Assembly (NCBI GenBank): GCA_947307505.1
Contig: CAMZJG010000055.1
Coordinates: forward strand, 1-6,802
DNA length: 6,802 nt
Source of the DNA: an uncultured Clostridia bacterium
Lineage (GTDB): Bacteria > Bacillota_A > Clostridia > Oscillospirales > Oscillospiraceae
Direction of reading: 5' to 3'
The position numbers and the translations under genes were made by a program. Positions 1-6,167 of the stretch are shown here, piece by piece; the first letter of the stretch is position 1; each line of letters opens with the position of its first letter. The notes under the pieces are model-generated. The model saw only the letters and a list, made by a program, of their open reading frames with translations, was not told where the DNA came from and searched no databases.

Positions 1-253
1 TGATGCTGACCCCCTCCCGGCGGTACTTGTCCAGATCCAGGGATTTCAGGTTGTCTTCCCCCAGGACCACATCCCCTTCCCCGGGGACGTCCAGCCCTGC
101 CAGCATGCTCAGGAGGGTGCTTTTCCCGCTGCCGCTGGGGCCGACGACGGCGTACAGCTTCCCGGCTTCAAATTCATAGCTCGCGTTTTTCACCACCGGG
201 GCAGCGCCGCCGGGATAGGTGTAACTGACGTTTTCAAGAGTCAATGCGTTCAT
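1..253 (-). CDS. ABC transporter ATP-binding protein, MacB/LolD type (3'-truncated by window edge)
   Basis: This is the start of an ABC ATPase; 84 codons are visible before the left window edge. It would hydrolyse ATP at the inner face of the membrane to drive the FtsX-type permeases encoded upstream. The translated sequence begins MNALTLENVSYTYPGG. Aromatic residues Y11 and Y13 lie at the usual A-loop place, a perfect Walker A GPSGSGKST falls at residues 38-46, and LLSMLAGLDVP follows, which is typical of the MacB/LolD branch. The residues before the edge (KYRREGVSI) are where the family leads into its Q-loop, so the Q-loop, signature motif and Walker B lie outside the window. The ATG at 253 is supported by a strong AAGGAGG seven bases upstream. 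It lies 574 bases from the last permease gene, which is unusually far for this transporter type. The fold is near certain; the pairing with these permeases is an inference from gene order. Confidence 0.95.
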   Translation of the reverse strand, partial: MNALTLENVSYTYPGGAAPVVKNASYEFEAGKLYAVVGPSGSGKSTLLSMLAGLDVPGEGDVVLGEDNLKSLDLDKYRREGVSI

Positions 254-260
254 GATGAAT

Positions 261-267
261 CCTCCTT
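261..267 (-). promoter_or_regulatory. Ribosome binding site of the ABC ATPase gene
   Basis: The minus strand reads AAGGAGG, then seven bases (ATTCATC), then the ATG at 253. This near-perfect Shine-Dalgarno fixes the ATPase start and shows that the gene can be translated independently of the distant permease gene. Confidence 0.85.
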
Positions 268-314
268 GCTTTTCGTTTTGGGCGGGGACCCTGCCGGGGG
301 GATGCCTCCGGCGG

Positions 315-344
315 CCAGCTTTCTTTTGCGGAAAAGAAAGCTGG
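315..344. repeat. Perfect hairpin, left end of the palindromic element
   Basis: The arms CCAGCTTTCTTTT (315-327) and AAAAGAAAGCTGG (332-344) are exact complements over 13 bp, around the loop GCGG. No T-run follows the stem on the minus strand (it continues GCCGCC), so it is not a standard intrinsic terminator for the permease transcript. It lies 61 bases before the ATPase start. Confidence 0.85.
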
Positions 345-356
345 GAAAGAAAGCCG

Positions 357-391
357 CCAAAGGAAACCTATTCCGAGGCGGTTTCCTTTGG
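357..391. repeat. Perfect 12-bp-arm hairpin inside the element
   Basis: The arms CCAAAGGAAACC (357-368) and GGTTTCCTTTGG (380-391) are exact complements, separated by 11 bases. The GAAACC/GGTTTC core is shared with the hairpins at 412-438 and 721-750, so these stems look like diverged copies of one module. Confidence 0.8.
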
Positions 392-411
392 AATCCTTCC
401 CCGACGGCCAA

Positions 412-438
412 GGGAGAAACCGCGCGGCGGTTTCCCCC
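412..438. repeat. Hairpin with one mismatch inside the element
   Basis: The arms GGGAGAAACCGC (412-423) and GCGGTTTCCCCC (427-438) pair over 12 positions with one A-C mismatch (415 against 435), around a 3-base loop. The core GAAACC/GGTTTC matches its neighbours. The right arm ends just before the small ATG-start frame at 440. Confidence 0.7.
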
Positions 439-509
439 ATTGGATCCTCCTTCCCGGGGAAGGGGGGGGACGGGAGTTCTGCACGGAACAACGGGACAAG
501 GTGACATGT

Positions 510-553
510 GCAGGGATGCGGCCGCCTGCGGGCTGGATTGATCGAATCCCTGC
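510..553. repeat. Long-loop inverted repeat in the centre of the element
   Basis: GCAGGGAT (510-517) and ATCCCTGC (546-553) are exact 8-base complements with a 28-base loop. An alternative shorter stem, GGATT (535-539) with AATCC (545-549), competes for the same right arm. Either could fold in RNA; the biological meaning is unknown. Confidence 0.5.
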
Positions 554-681
554 GTCGGTGCGGCGAAGGGCACCCTGAAAAGCAAACGACCATTGCCAAG
601 CAGATTCAAAGTCGGCAAGCTGACGTTCAGCACCCGCTTGTTCCCCGCCGCGCCTTTGCCCCCTTCGCTTCAGCGCCCGCC

Positions 682-707
682 GCACCGGGGTGCAGGGGCG
701 GAGCCCC
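682..707. repeat. Two adjacent small GC hairpins
   Basis: GCACC (682-686) pairs with GGTGC (689-693) across two bases. Immediately beyond it, GGGGC (695-699) pairs with GCCCC (703-707) around GGA. Both sit just inside the right-hand terminal hairpin of the element and add to its very high potential for secondary structure. Confidence 0.55.
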
Positions 708-720
708 GCCGCGCTCTTTC

Positions 721-750
721 CCCGGTTTCTCTCGCGTGAGAGAAACCGGG
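721..750. repeat. Perfect hairpin, right end of the palindromic element
   Basis: CCCGGTTTCTCTC (721-733) and GAGAGAAACCGGG (738-750) are exact 13-bp complements around the loop GCGT. Arm length, loop length and distance to the terminal inverted repeat match those of the hairpin at 315-344, but the stem sequence has diverged apart from its TTTCT core. No T-tract follows on the minus strand. Confidence 0.85.
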
Positions 751-770
751 CCGCCGGAGGCAAAGAAACG

Positions 771-800
771 AGTATAGTCAGAGAAAGGATCGGTACGTCA
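771..800 (-). promoter_or_regulatory. Weak candidate promoter upstream of the repeat element and ATPase
   Basis: On the minus strand, TATACT (776-771) matches five of six bases of the sigma-A -10 consensus. Upstream of it, CTGACG matches four of six bases of the -35 hexamer at a wide 19-base spacing. It lies between the last permease stop and the repeat element. It could start a transcript that crosses the element into the ATPase gene. In a window this size such a match can arise by chance, so this is only a suggestion. Confidence 0.22.
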
Positions 801-827
801 GCTCAGCGGCCGCTCAAAACCGCTTCG

Positions 828-1976
828 CTATTCCTTTGCCTGCAATTGGGCTAAAACATGCTTTCTCGCGCACAGCCAGGCAAACACCCCGGAGCCCAGG
901 GCGCAGGCGGCCAGATGGGCGGCCAGGTAAATGCCGAAGGGTTTGAGCACCGCTTTCAGTTCCGGTTTCTGGATCAGGATCACCAGGACGAAGCCCAGGA
1001 TCAAGCCAACCAGGGCGCACAGCACCTGGGCCAGGGCATAGATCCCCACGCATTTCCCTGTCTTTGTCCCCAGGGCTCGGAGGATGCTGATCTCTTTCGA
1101 AGAATGGAGCACCGTCAGTCCCGGCAGCACGCCCCCCAGCAGCAGGGCGGCGGCGATGGTCAGAGGATACAGGGTCTCCAGGAGCCGGTGCATCTCATAG
1201 ATGCGGTCCGCGTAGGAGGTGTCCAGAGTGAGGCGTACATCACTTTGCTCCTTATCCAGCTCCCCCTTGGCATAGGCGCTGAACTCCGCCGCCTGATGGT
1301 AGTCCCGCAGGGTGAATTCCGCAATATCCAGGTCCATCCTGGGCACCAGGAAAAGGACCATGTTCCGGGCCGCCGCAGGGATGAACACCGTGCGCATGTT
1401 CGCGTCGGAGCGGATGACGCCTACCAATTTGAAGAAGGGCCTGCGGGCGTCCCGCCGTTCCATGTCCGTCTCACCGGGCTTCAGGGGGTCCATACCGAAA
1501 CCGGTGACGGCGTTCCACCAATCCGTTTCGTTGACCCGCACCATATCCCCCAGACTCAGGCCGTATGCCTCCGCGTGGGAGGAATACATCACCAGGACCT
1601 TCTCCTCCGCGTTCATGGCGGTCTCCTCATCCCAGCCCGGGAGCCAGTCCACCGGGTCCGACACCCGCTTATCCAGCCGGTTGGTGAGGATAAAGGCGGC
1701 GCTTCCCATCTCCACCATGCCATCCGGCGCATAGCGTTCATAGTAGGGGTCCCGGACGTAGCCGCTCTCCGCGATCTTCACCGCCCGGCTGTAGCTCAGG
1801 CCGCCCGAGAACGCCGCCTTGACCTCCACGTTCTTGTACAGCTCCGCGTATATCCCCCGGAGCACCGTCACCAGGCCGAAGGCGAAGGCCAGCAGCGCCG
1901 CCAGCAGCAGGCTCAGCAGACTCCGTCCGGGGTTCCTGCCCAGCAGACGGCGGAGAAAGCGCAGGGACCAATTCAT
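828..1976 (-). CDS. FtsX/MacB-type ABC transporter permease (second tandem copy, 382 aa)
   Basis: This is an integral membrane permease of the FtsX/MacB family, expected to work with an ABC ATPase on envelope substrates or signals. It has the family layout: a short basic cytoplasmic start (RRLLGRNPGRS), TM1 at about 20-39, an extracytoplasmic domain at about 40-268, then three C-terminal segments at about 270-291, 309-335 and 348-369. The conserved FtsX loop KEISILRALG is at 294-303. The frame is open further upstream, but that extension lies inside the preceding permease gene. The ATG at 1976 is chosen because it has an AGGAGG six bases upstream and gives an N-terminus collinear with the paralogue's MMDWS start. 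It follows the upstream permease by only ten bases. It closely resembles that neighbour at both ends and diverges in the middle, so it is a tandem duplicate. The substrate is unknown. Confidence 0.93.
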   Translation of the reverse strand: MNWSLRFLRRLLGRNPGRSLLSLLLAALLAFAFGLVTVLRGIYAELYKNVEVKAAFSGGLSYSRAVKIAESGYVRDPYYERYAPDGMVEMGSAAFILTNRLDKRVSDPVDWLPGWDEETAMNAEEKVLVMYSSHAEAYGLSLGDMVRVNETDWWNAVTGFGMDPLKPGETDMERRDARRPFFKLVGVIRSDANMRTVFIPAAARNMVLFLVPRMDLDIAEFTLRDYHQAAEFSAYAKGELDKEQSDVRLTLDTSYADRIYEMHRLLETLYPLTIAAALLLGGVLPGLTVLHSSKEISILRALGTKTGKCVGIYALAQVLCALVGLILGFVLVILIQKPELKAVLKPFGIYLAAHLAACALGSGVFAWLCARKHVLAQLQAKE

Positions 1977-1982
1977 GGCTTT

Positions 1983-1988
1983 CCTCCT
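1983..1988 (-). promoter_or_regulatory. Ribosome binding site overlapping the upstream stop codon
   Basis: The minus strand reads TAGGAGG, then AAAGCC, then ATG. The Shine-Dalgarno AGGAGG begins inside the TAG stop of the preceding permease (1989-1987), six bases before the start at 1976. This decides the start of the second small permease and implies translation by the same or immediately re-initiating ribosomes. Confidence 0.85.
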
Positions 1989-3144
1989 ATTCCTTGGACT
2001 GCAATAATTCCAGCACATGACGCCGGGCTGAGAGCCAGGCAAAGACGCATGAACCCAGGGCGCAGGCCGCAAGATGCGCTGCCAGGTATGTCCCGAAGGG
2101 CCGGGCCACGGCGTCAAAGGCCGGGCGCTGCAGGAAAAACGCCAGCAGCAGTCCCGCCGCCAGCCCGATAAACGCGCACAGCGCCTGGGCCAGGGTATAG
2201 ACGCCCGTACAGCTCCATATGCGCACCCCCAGCGCCCGCAGGATGCTGATCTCCCGGGAGGCATGGAGCACCATGAGGCCTGGAAGCACACAGCCCAGCA
2301 GCAGGGCGGCGGCGACGGTGAGGGGGTAGAGGGTCTCCAGCAGCCGGTGCATCTCATAGATGCGGTCCGCGTTGCCGGTGTCCATGGTGAAGGATGCGTC
2401 CCCGGCGCTGCCGTCCAGGATGCCCCTGGCAAAGTCCCGAAGCTCCGCCGCCCGGTGATAGTCCGTCAGGGTGAATTCCGCGATATCCAGGGTGAACTCC
2501 CCGGAATAGAGGCAGCTCAGCGGCTGGTACGCTCCGGCGGGCACGAACACCCGGCGGTCCTCAGGAAGGTCCTCCGTAAGGCCCACGATGGTGAGAAAAG
2601 GCCGCTTCCGGTCCCGCAGCTCCATGAGAGTCTCTCCGGGCTTCATGACCTGGGAGAGCTCACCCAGATTGCTCAGCCATCCATGCTCGTTCACCCGCAC
2701 CCGGTCCCCCAGCCCCTTCCCCAGGGCCTTCGCGTATTCCCCGTTCATTACGCACACCGCCTTGGAGGCCAGAAAGAAGCTCTCCTCGTCCCAGCCCTCC
2801 GCCCAGGTCACGGCCTCCGCCAGATCCGTCTCCAGGCGATTCGTGAAGATGACCGGGATGTGCTCCTGGTCGTTCAGCTCGAGCATGCTGTTCAGGGCAG
2901 TGTATTCATACCGGGGGTCCCGGAGGCAGTCGGACCTCTCCGCCCTCTGTGCGCGGGCGTAGGAGAGGCCGGTGAACACCGCCCGGACCTCCACATTCTG
3001 ATACAGCTCCGCGTATATTCCCCGAAGCACCGTCACCAGGCCGAAGGCCAGAGCCAGCAGCGCCGCCAGCCCCAGGCTCAGGAGGCTCCGCCCCGGGTTC
3101 CGCCCCAGCAGGCGGCAGAGATAACGAAAGGACCAATCCATCAT
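1987..3144 (-). CDS. FtsX/MacB-type ABC transporter permease (first tandem copy, 385 aa)
   Basis: This is a membrane permease of the FtsX/MacB family and a paralogue of the gene directly downstream. It starts with a basic stretch (RLLGRNPGRS), has TM1 at about 21-40, an extracytoplasmic domain at about 41-270, and C-terminal segments at about 272-294, 313-338 and 351-371. The FtsX loop REISILRALG is at 297-306. The region just before TM2 (ADRIYEMHRLLETLYPLT, 259-276) is identical to the paralogue's. The start overlaps the stop of the large permease: the ATG at 3144 forms an ATGA overlap, and a second ATG at 3141 would give the MDWS start that better mirrors the paralogue's MNWS. A weak AGGG six bases before 3144 serves either. 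This points to translational coupling with the large permease, with which it may form the membrane part of one transporter. Confidence 0.93.
   Translation of the reverse strand: MMDWSFRYLCRLLGRNPGRSLLSLGLAALLALAFGLVTVLRGIYAELYQNVEVRAVFTGLSYARAQRAERSDCLRDPRYEYTALNSMLELNDQEHIPVIFTNRLETDLAEAVTWAEGWDEESFFLASKAVCVMNGEYAKALGKGLGDRVRVNEHGWLSNLGELSQVMKPGETLMELRDRKRPFLTIVGLTEDLPEDRRVFVPAGAYQPLSCLYSGEFTLDIAEFTLTDYHRAAELRDFARGILDGSAGDASFTMDTGNADRIYEMHRLLETLYPLTVAAALLLGCVLPGLMVLHASREISILRALGVRIWSCTGVYTLAQALCAFIGLAAGLLLAFFLQRPAFDAVARPFGTYLAAHLAACALGSCVFAWLSARRHVLELLQSKE
3141..3144 (-). other. ATGA stop-start overlap between permeases
   Basis: The minus strand reads ATGATGG here. The TGA stop of the large permease (3143-3141) lies within the ATG start (3144-3142) of the first small permease, and a second ATG follows at once. 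Such overlaps favour termination-reinitiation and balanced production of the two subunits. Confidence 0.85.
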
Positions 3145-5126
3145 TTCTTTCCCTGCACCAGCTCCAGGATGCTCCGGCGGCGGACCAGGAGCAGGCCGAG
3201 GAAAGCCAGGAGGGCCAGGAGGACCAGGAAGCCCAGGGTCCCCAGGAGGAATACCGGCAGAGGGGCGGGAGTATGGGCGGCCTCAGCGGCAAGCTGCCGG
3301 GCCGTCACCACCCGGGAGACCAGGAGCCCCACGGCGGCAGACAGGGTCCCCAGCAGGAGGAAGGGCACATACAGCCGGCCCCCGGCCTCACTCTGCCCCA
3401 TGCCCAGGGCCCGGAGAATGCCGTACTCCTGCTTCTTCCGCCCGATGAAGAGCCACACAGTGAGCACCAGGGCGAACACCGCCGCCCCGGAGAAAATGAG
3501 GAGCTTCACCAGGGCGATCTTACGGCTCTGCATCAGGTTTTCCCCGATCTGAAGCCAGCCCCCGTCGCTGAACTGGTAGGTGACCCCCAACTCCTCCACC
3601 AGGGGAAGGCACTCCTCCACAAAGGCGTTGATCTCCTCCGCGTTGCCCACCACGAAGCTCACCTCGCCGGGCTTGAACTCATGCCCCTGGGCGTTCCGGC
3701 ACTCCGGCAGAAAGGAGGAGGGGACGAATATCGCGTTGTTGGACCAGCACCAGTACCGGTCCCGGTACACATGGTTTCCCTCGTTCAGATCCCGCCAGGA
3801 GCCGATGATGGTGAAGGTCTGGGTCTTGAATGCCGTGCTCTCCCGGCCCCGGTTCACCGCCACCGCCCCCAGGGGGGCGTACTGCTCGCTCAGGTAATTG
3901 CCCAGATCCAGGGTGATGGTATCTCCCACCTTGAGGCCGTTTGCCTCCAGAAAGTCCACGTTCACCACGCACACGGGCTGTCCCGCGTCCGCCGGGCTGA
4001 TGAAGCGCCCCTCCTCGCAGACCATGCGCCCCTCCGCCACCCGGCGCTGGGCGGCCATGTCGTCCCCGTACACCACGTCGAAGGTGTGCACATCGTCATT
4101 GGTCACTTGGATGAGCTCCCGCAGGGGGGCGTATTCCTCCCCCTCCAGCCAGTTCTCCTGCAGATCGGTGACGTCCGTGAAGTAGGGCCACCAGCCCTTG
4201 AGGCTGTCGTCCCCCACGTCGAAGGTGTGGAGGGAGCCGCCGGGATAGACCTCATGGTATTCCTGCCGCGGCGCGACGGGCTGCTCGCCGCAGTTCCGCA
4301 GCACGAAGAGGTAGCGCCTCCCGGGCTCCAGCAGGGCCGCGTCGCCGGCATAGATCAGGTTATCCAGGTTCCACATGCTCCAGCGGATGGTGACGTGGTC
4401 CGACTGGGTATCCCCCTTATGCAGCCAAAGGTCCCGGGTCTCCTCCCCCTTCTTTTCGCTGTAGCCCCGGTACTCCTCCTTGAAGGTTATGAGCCGCAGG
4501 GTGTGGGTATCATAGTTCTTCTTGAAGGCGACGTCCCAGAGCCAGGCCGGATTCCCCGCCACCAGCTCCGCGTCCTCCAGGGTCAGGAATTCGCAGCTTT
4601 CCACATCTTGACCAAAGAACGATTTCATAGACTCCCCCGACAGGGAGGAATCGTAGCGGTACTTCACCGTGGCCTCCAGGACCAGACGGCCCGCGAAGGG
4701 GTAATAGTGGATGTCCGTGTCCAGGCGGTAGTATTCCGGGGAGACCCCGGCGGTGAGATACCGCTTCTCCACCCGGGAGATATGGGGCAGGGAAGCGAGC
4801 TTCTCCATGAGCTCTCCGCTGAGACTTTGCTGGTGGCTGGCCTCATAGGTGAATTCCAGGCTGTTGAAGATGTCTTTGCCGTAGGAGGGAGTCCTGCCGG
4901 TCTCGTCCGTCAGGAGGAAGATGTCGAAGGGGGAAGTGTTGTCCTCCACCTGCCCCACCTCCACCGTGAGCACTCCCTCGTACCGGTCCCGGGCCTCCCG
5001 ATATTCCCGGTCCGATACGCTGTATTCCGACAGGTTGTACAGGAACAGGAATGCCGCCGCAGACAGGAGCAGCAGGGTGATTGCCGTTTTCAGCGGACTG
5101 CGGTACAAAGATCTGATATGTTTCAT
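3141..5126 (-). CDS. Large FtsX/MacB-type ABC transporter permease (661 aa)
   Basis: This is a permease of the FtsX/MacB family with an unusually large extracytoplasmic part. TM1 is at about 14-31, the exposed region runs from about 32 to 538, and three C-terminal segments are at about 539-562, 584-605 and 624-648. The conserved loop KKQEYGILRALG is at 564-575. Within the exposed region, residues 366-409 (GRMVCEEGRFISPADAG, followed by VCVVNVDFLEANGLKVGDTITL) are typical of MacB-like periplasmic domains. Residues about 60-340 are rich in W and Y and I do not recognise them. The ATG at 5126 has AGAAGGG six bases upstream and starts 21 bases after the DUF6273-like gene. Its stop overlaps the next permease start by four bases. 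Its ectodomain is more than twice that of the two small permeases. It could bind the substrate or a partner, but no ligand can be inferred. Confidence 0.93.
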   Translation of the reverse strand: MKHIRSLYRSPLKTAITLLLLSAAAFLFLYNLSEYSVSDREYREARDRYEGVLTVEVGQVEDNTSPFDIFLLTDETGRTPSYGKDIFNSLEFTYEASHQQSLSGELMEKLASLPHISRVEKRYLTAGVSPEYYRLDTDIHYYPFAGRLVLEATVKYRYDSSLSGESMKSFFGQDVESCEFLTLEDAELVAGNPAWLWDVAFKKNYDTHTLRLITFKEEYRGYSEKKGEETRDLWLHKGDTQSDHVTIRWSMWNLDNLIYAGDAALLEPGRRYLFVLRNCGEQPVAPRQEYHEVYPGGSLHTFDVGDDSLKGWWPYFTDVTDLQENWLEGEEYAPLRELIQVTNDDVHTFDVVYGDDMAAQRRVAEGRMVCEEGRFISPADAGQPVCVVNVDFLEANGLKVGDTITLDLGNYLSEQYAPLGAVAVNRGRESTAFKTQTFTIIGSWRDLNEGNHVYRDRYWCWSNNAIFVPSSFLPECRNAQGHEFKPGEVSFVVGNAEEINAFVEECLPLVEELGVTYQFSDGGWLQIGENLMQSRKIALVKLLIFSGAAVFALVLTVWLFIGRKKQEYGILRALGMGQSEAGGRLYVPFLLLGTLSAAVGLLVSRVVTARQLAAEAAHTPAPLPVFLLGTLGFLVLLALLAFLGLLLVRRRSILELVQGKK

Positions 5127-5132
5127 GGAATT

Positions 5133-5139
5133 CCCTTCT
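5133..5139 (-). promoter_or_regulatory. Ribosome binding site of the large permease
   Basis: AGAAGGG on the minus strand stands six bases before the ATG at 5126, inside the 21-base gap after the DUF6273-like gene. The core is weaker than AGGAGG but well spaced, and it supports the chosen start. Confidence 0.65.
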
Positions 5140-5147
5140 TTCTTTCG

Positions 5148-6167
5148 TCAAGTTCCCAGGTCGATCCACATCGCCGGGCGGACCCCCGGCAGCCGTGTCC
5201 CGCCGTCGCAGTTGACCAAATGGCCCCAGGTATCGAACAGGCCGTATGTGTCTGCCGTGGCCGCGCTGGACGCCCGCATGCCGGGGGCGCGAAGCCACCA
5301 GCTTGCGGCGCCTTTGAAGGCGCCCCCCCGCGGAATATTGCCCCGGGCCGCCGCATAGGCTGTGGACTTGCAATACAGGGTGGAAGGATTTGCTTCATAC
5401 TTTGCCAATGCTTTTTTCACTAACTTATAATCTCCAGTGTTGGCAAGGGGGAGCACGTACGGATCGGGATGGAAATACGCTTCCGCCTCCGGGATGCTCA
5501 GCAGGAAGAGCTTATCCTCCGTATCCTCCCCCGGGTCCACGTCAAATTTGGGATTCGGGTCCGCCGTGACATGGGTCGTCGGGATGAGAAGCTGTTCGTC
5601 CGCATCAAAGGCAGAATCCAGGAATTCCCCGTTGAGCCAGGCCCGGAGAGTGCAGGTCTTCCAGGTGACGCGCCGGTATTCCTCGTCGTAGCGGACGCAG
5701 TCCAGGATATAGCGGCTGATGACCAGGACCCGGTCCCCCTCCCGGTCCAGGACCATCCACTCTATGGGCTCCGGCCCGTTTTCCGGTTTATTGTCCTGCT
5801 CATAGCGGCCCAGGGTGAAATACCGGCCCTCCTGGGTTTCCCGGATCTGCTTCCGCTTGATTTCCATGCGCTTAGTCCGGCTGGCTTCATCCGTCAGGCC
5901 CGCCAGCAGGGCATAGGCGGCGTCCGCCTCCCCCGCCTCCAAAAGGGCGTCCGCCCGCGCATGGATGCTGCCGGCGATGATCTCATCCTTCCCCAGCTCC
6001 GCCAGGATCCCGTAAGCTTCCTCAAATTCACCGTCCGATAACAGGTCCATGGCCCTTTGGGTTTTCTGCCGGGGAATGACCGCCTTGGCCGTGATCCATA
6101 CGCTCCCCGTGAGCAGCAGCAACACGAGCAGGGCGATCAGGCTCCGCTTGTACAGATTCATTCTCAT
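5148..6167 (-). CDS. Membrane-anchored protein with DUF6273-like C-terminal domain (339 aa)
   Basis: The function is unknown. A basic start (MRMNLYKR) and a hydrophobic segment at about 9-28 suggest a signal anchor with the rest outside the membrane. Residues about 34-95 are alanine- and leucine-rich helices with a repeat-like look (AMDLLSDGEFEEAYGILAEL, then ADALLEAGEADAAYALLAGL), probably TPR-like. Residues about 113-337 match my knowledge of DUF6273: GRYFTLGRYEQ, IEWMVLDREGDRVLVIS, TLRAWLNGEFLDSAF, DKLFLLSIPEAEAYF, SWWLRAPG and GVRPAMWIDL, in that order. The start at 6167 overlaps the upstream stop as ATGA and has GAGAGG eight bases before it; the ATG at 6161 is less well spaced. It is probably a surface protein working alongside the permeases, but this rests on gene order alone. 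Confidence 0.88.
   Translation of the reverse strand: MRMNLYKRSLIALLVLLLLTGSVWITAKAVIPRQKTQRAMDLLSDGEFEEAYGILAELGKDEIIAGSIHARADALLEAGEADAAYALLAGLTDEASRTKRMEIKRKQIRETQEGRYFTLGRYEQDNKPENGPEPIEWMVLDREGDRVLVISRYILDCVRYDEEYRRVTWKTCTLRAWLNGEFLDSAFDADEQLLIPTTHVTADPNPKFDVDPGEDTEDKLFLLSIPEAEAYFHPDPYVLPLANTGDYKLVKKALAKYEANPSTLYCKSTAYAAARGNIPRGGAFKGAASWWLRAPGMRASSAATADTYGLFDTWGHLVNCDGGTRLPGVRPAMWIDLGT
6164..6167 (-). other. ATGA stop-start overlap, DUF4367-like and DUF6273-like genes
   Basis: The TGA stop of the upstream gene (6166-6164) shares four bases with the ATG at 6167. Together with the nearby GAGAGG, this suggests translational coupling and co-transcription of the two envelope proteins. Confidence 0.8.

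Larger units (their letters stand above)
304..761. repeat. Palindromic MITE-like intergenic element with mirror-image hairpin ends
   Basis: A 458-base non-coding block fills most of the gap between the last permease and the ATPase. Its ends are a perfect 13-base inverted repeat: GCCTCCGGCGGCC at 304-316 and its complement GGCCGCCGGAGGC at 749-761. Just inside each end, overlapping it by two bases, is a 30-base hairpin with perfect 13-bp arms and a 4-base loop (315-344 and 721-750), so each terminal module is exactly 41 bases long. More hairpins lie inside at 357-391, 412-438, 510-553, 682-693 and 695-707. No transposase or credible protein is encoded, and I see no clear target-site duplication at the boundaries. 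The structure suits a non-autonomous mobile element or an interspersed palindromic repeat family. I infer it occurs elsewhere in this genome, but a single window cannot show that. Confidence 0.6.

Noticed and set aside
315..344. Terminal hairpin considered as an intrinsic terminator of the permease transcript.
   Set aside because: The stem is strong, but the bases that follow on the minus strand are GCCGCCGG rather than a T-tract.
250..633. Minus-strand frame of 127 codons in the gap, and an overlapping 131-codon frame at 368-763.
   Set aside because: Both are P/R/A-rich translations of the palindromic element with no domain. Such frames in repeats are commonly mis-annotated as hypothetical proteins.
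805..814. AGCGGCCGCT palindrome just after the last permease stop, considered as a transcription terminator.
   Set aside because: It is a continuous palindrome without loop bases, and no T-run follows on the minus strand, so it does not make a convincing intrinsic terminator.
254..827. Possible tRNA, CRISPR or riboswitch in the gap.
   Set aside because: There are no regularly spaced direct repeats with unique spacers, no cloverleaf with TTC-type arms and no riboswitch consensus that I recognise. The structure is explained by inverted repeats.
858..2171. Long plus-strand frame of 437 codons opposite the second small permease.
   Set aside because: It is low-complexity Q/R/G/H-rich sequence with no recognisable motifs. 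The minus-strand permease explains the region completely.
1977..2432. An upstream extension that would make the second small permease 534 residues long.
   Set aside because: The extension overlaps the first permease gene out of frame, reads as W/P/S/C-rich nonsense, and is contradicted by the AGGAGG placed just before the ATG at 1976.
2074..3552. Long plus-strand frame of 492 codons opposite the first small permease.
   Set aside because: It has the same character as the other antisense frames, and its repeat-like resemblance to the 858-2171 frame comes from the permease duplication.
3273..5423. A 716-codon open frame on the plus strand opposite the large permease and the DUF6273-like gene.
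   Set aside because: Its translation is rich in H, G, P, L, V and Q with no domain or membrane pattern, and it lies antisense to clearly recognisable permease sequence. It is a by-product of GC-rich codon use.
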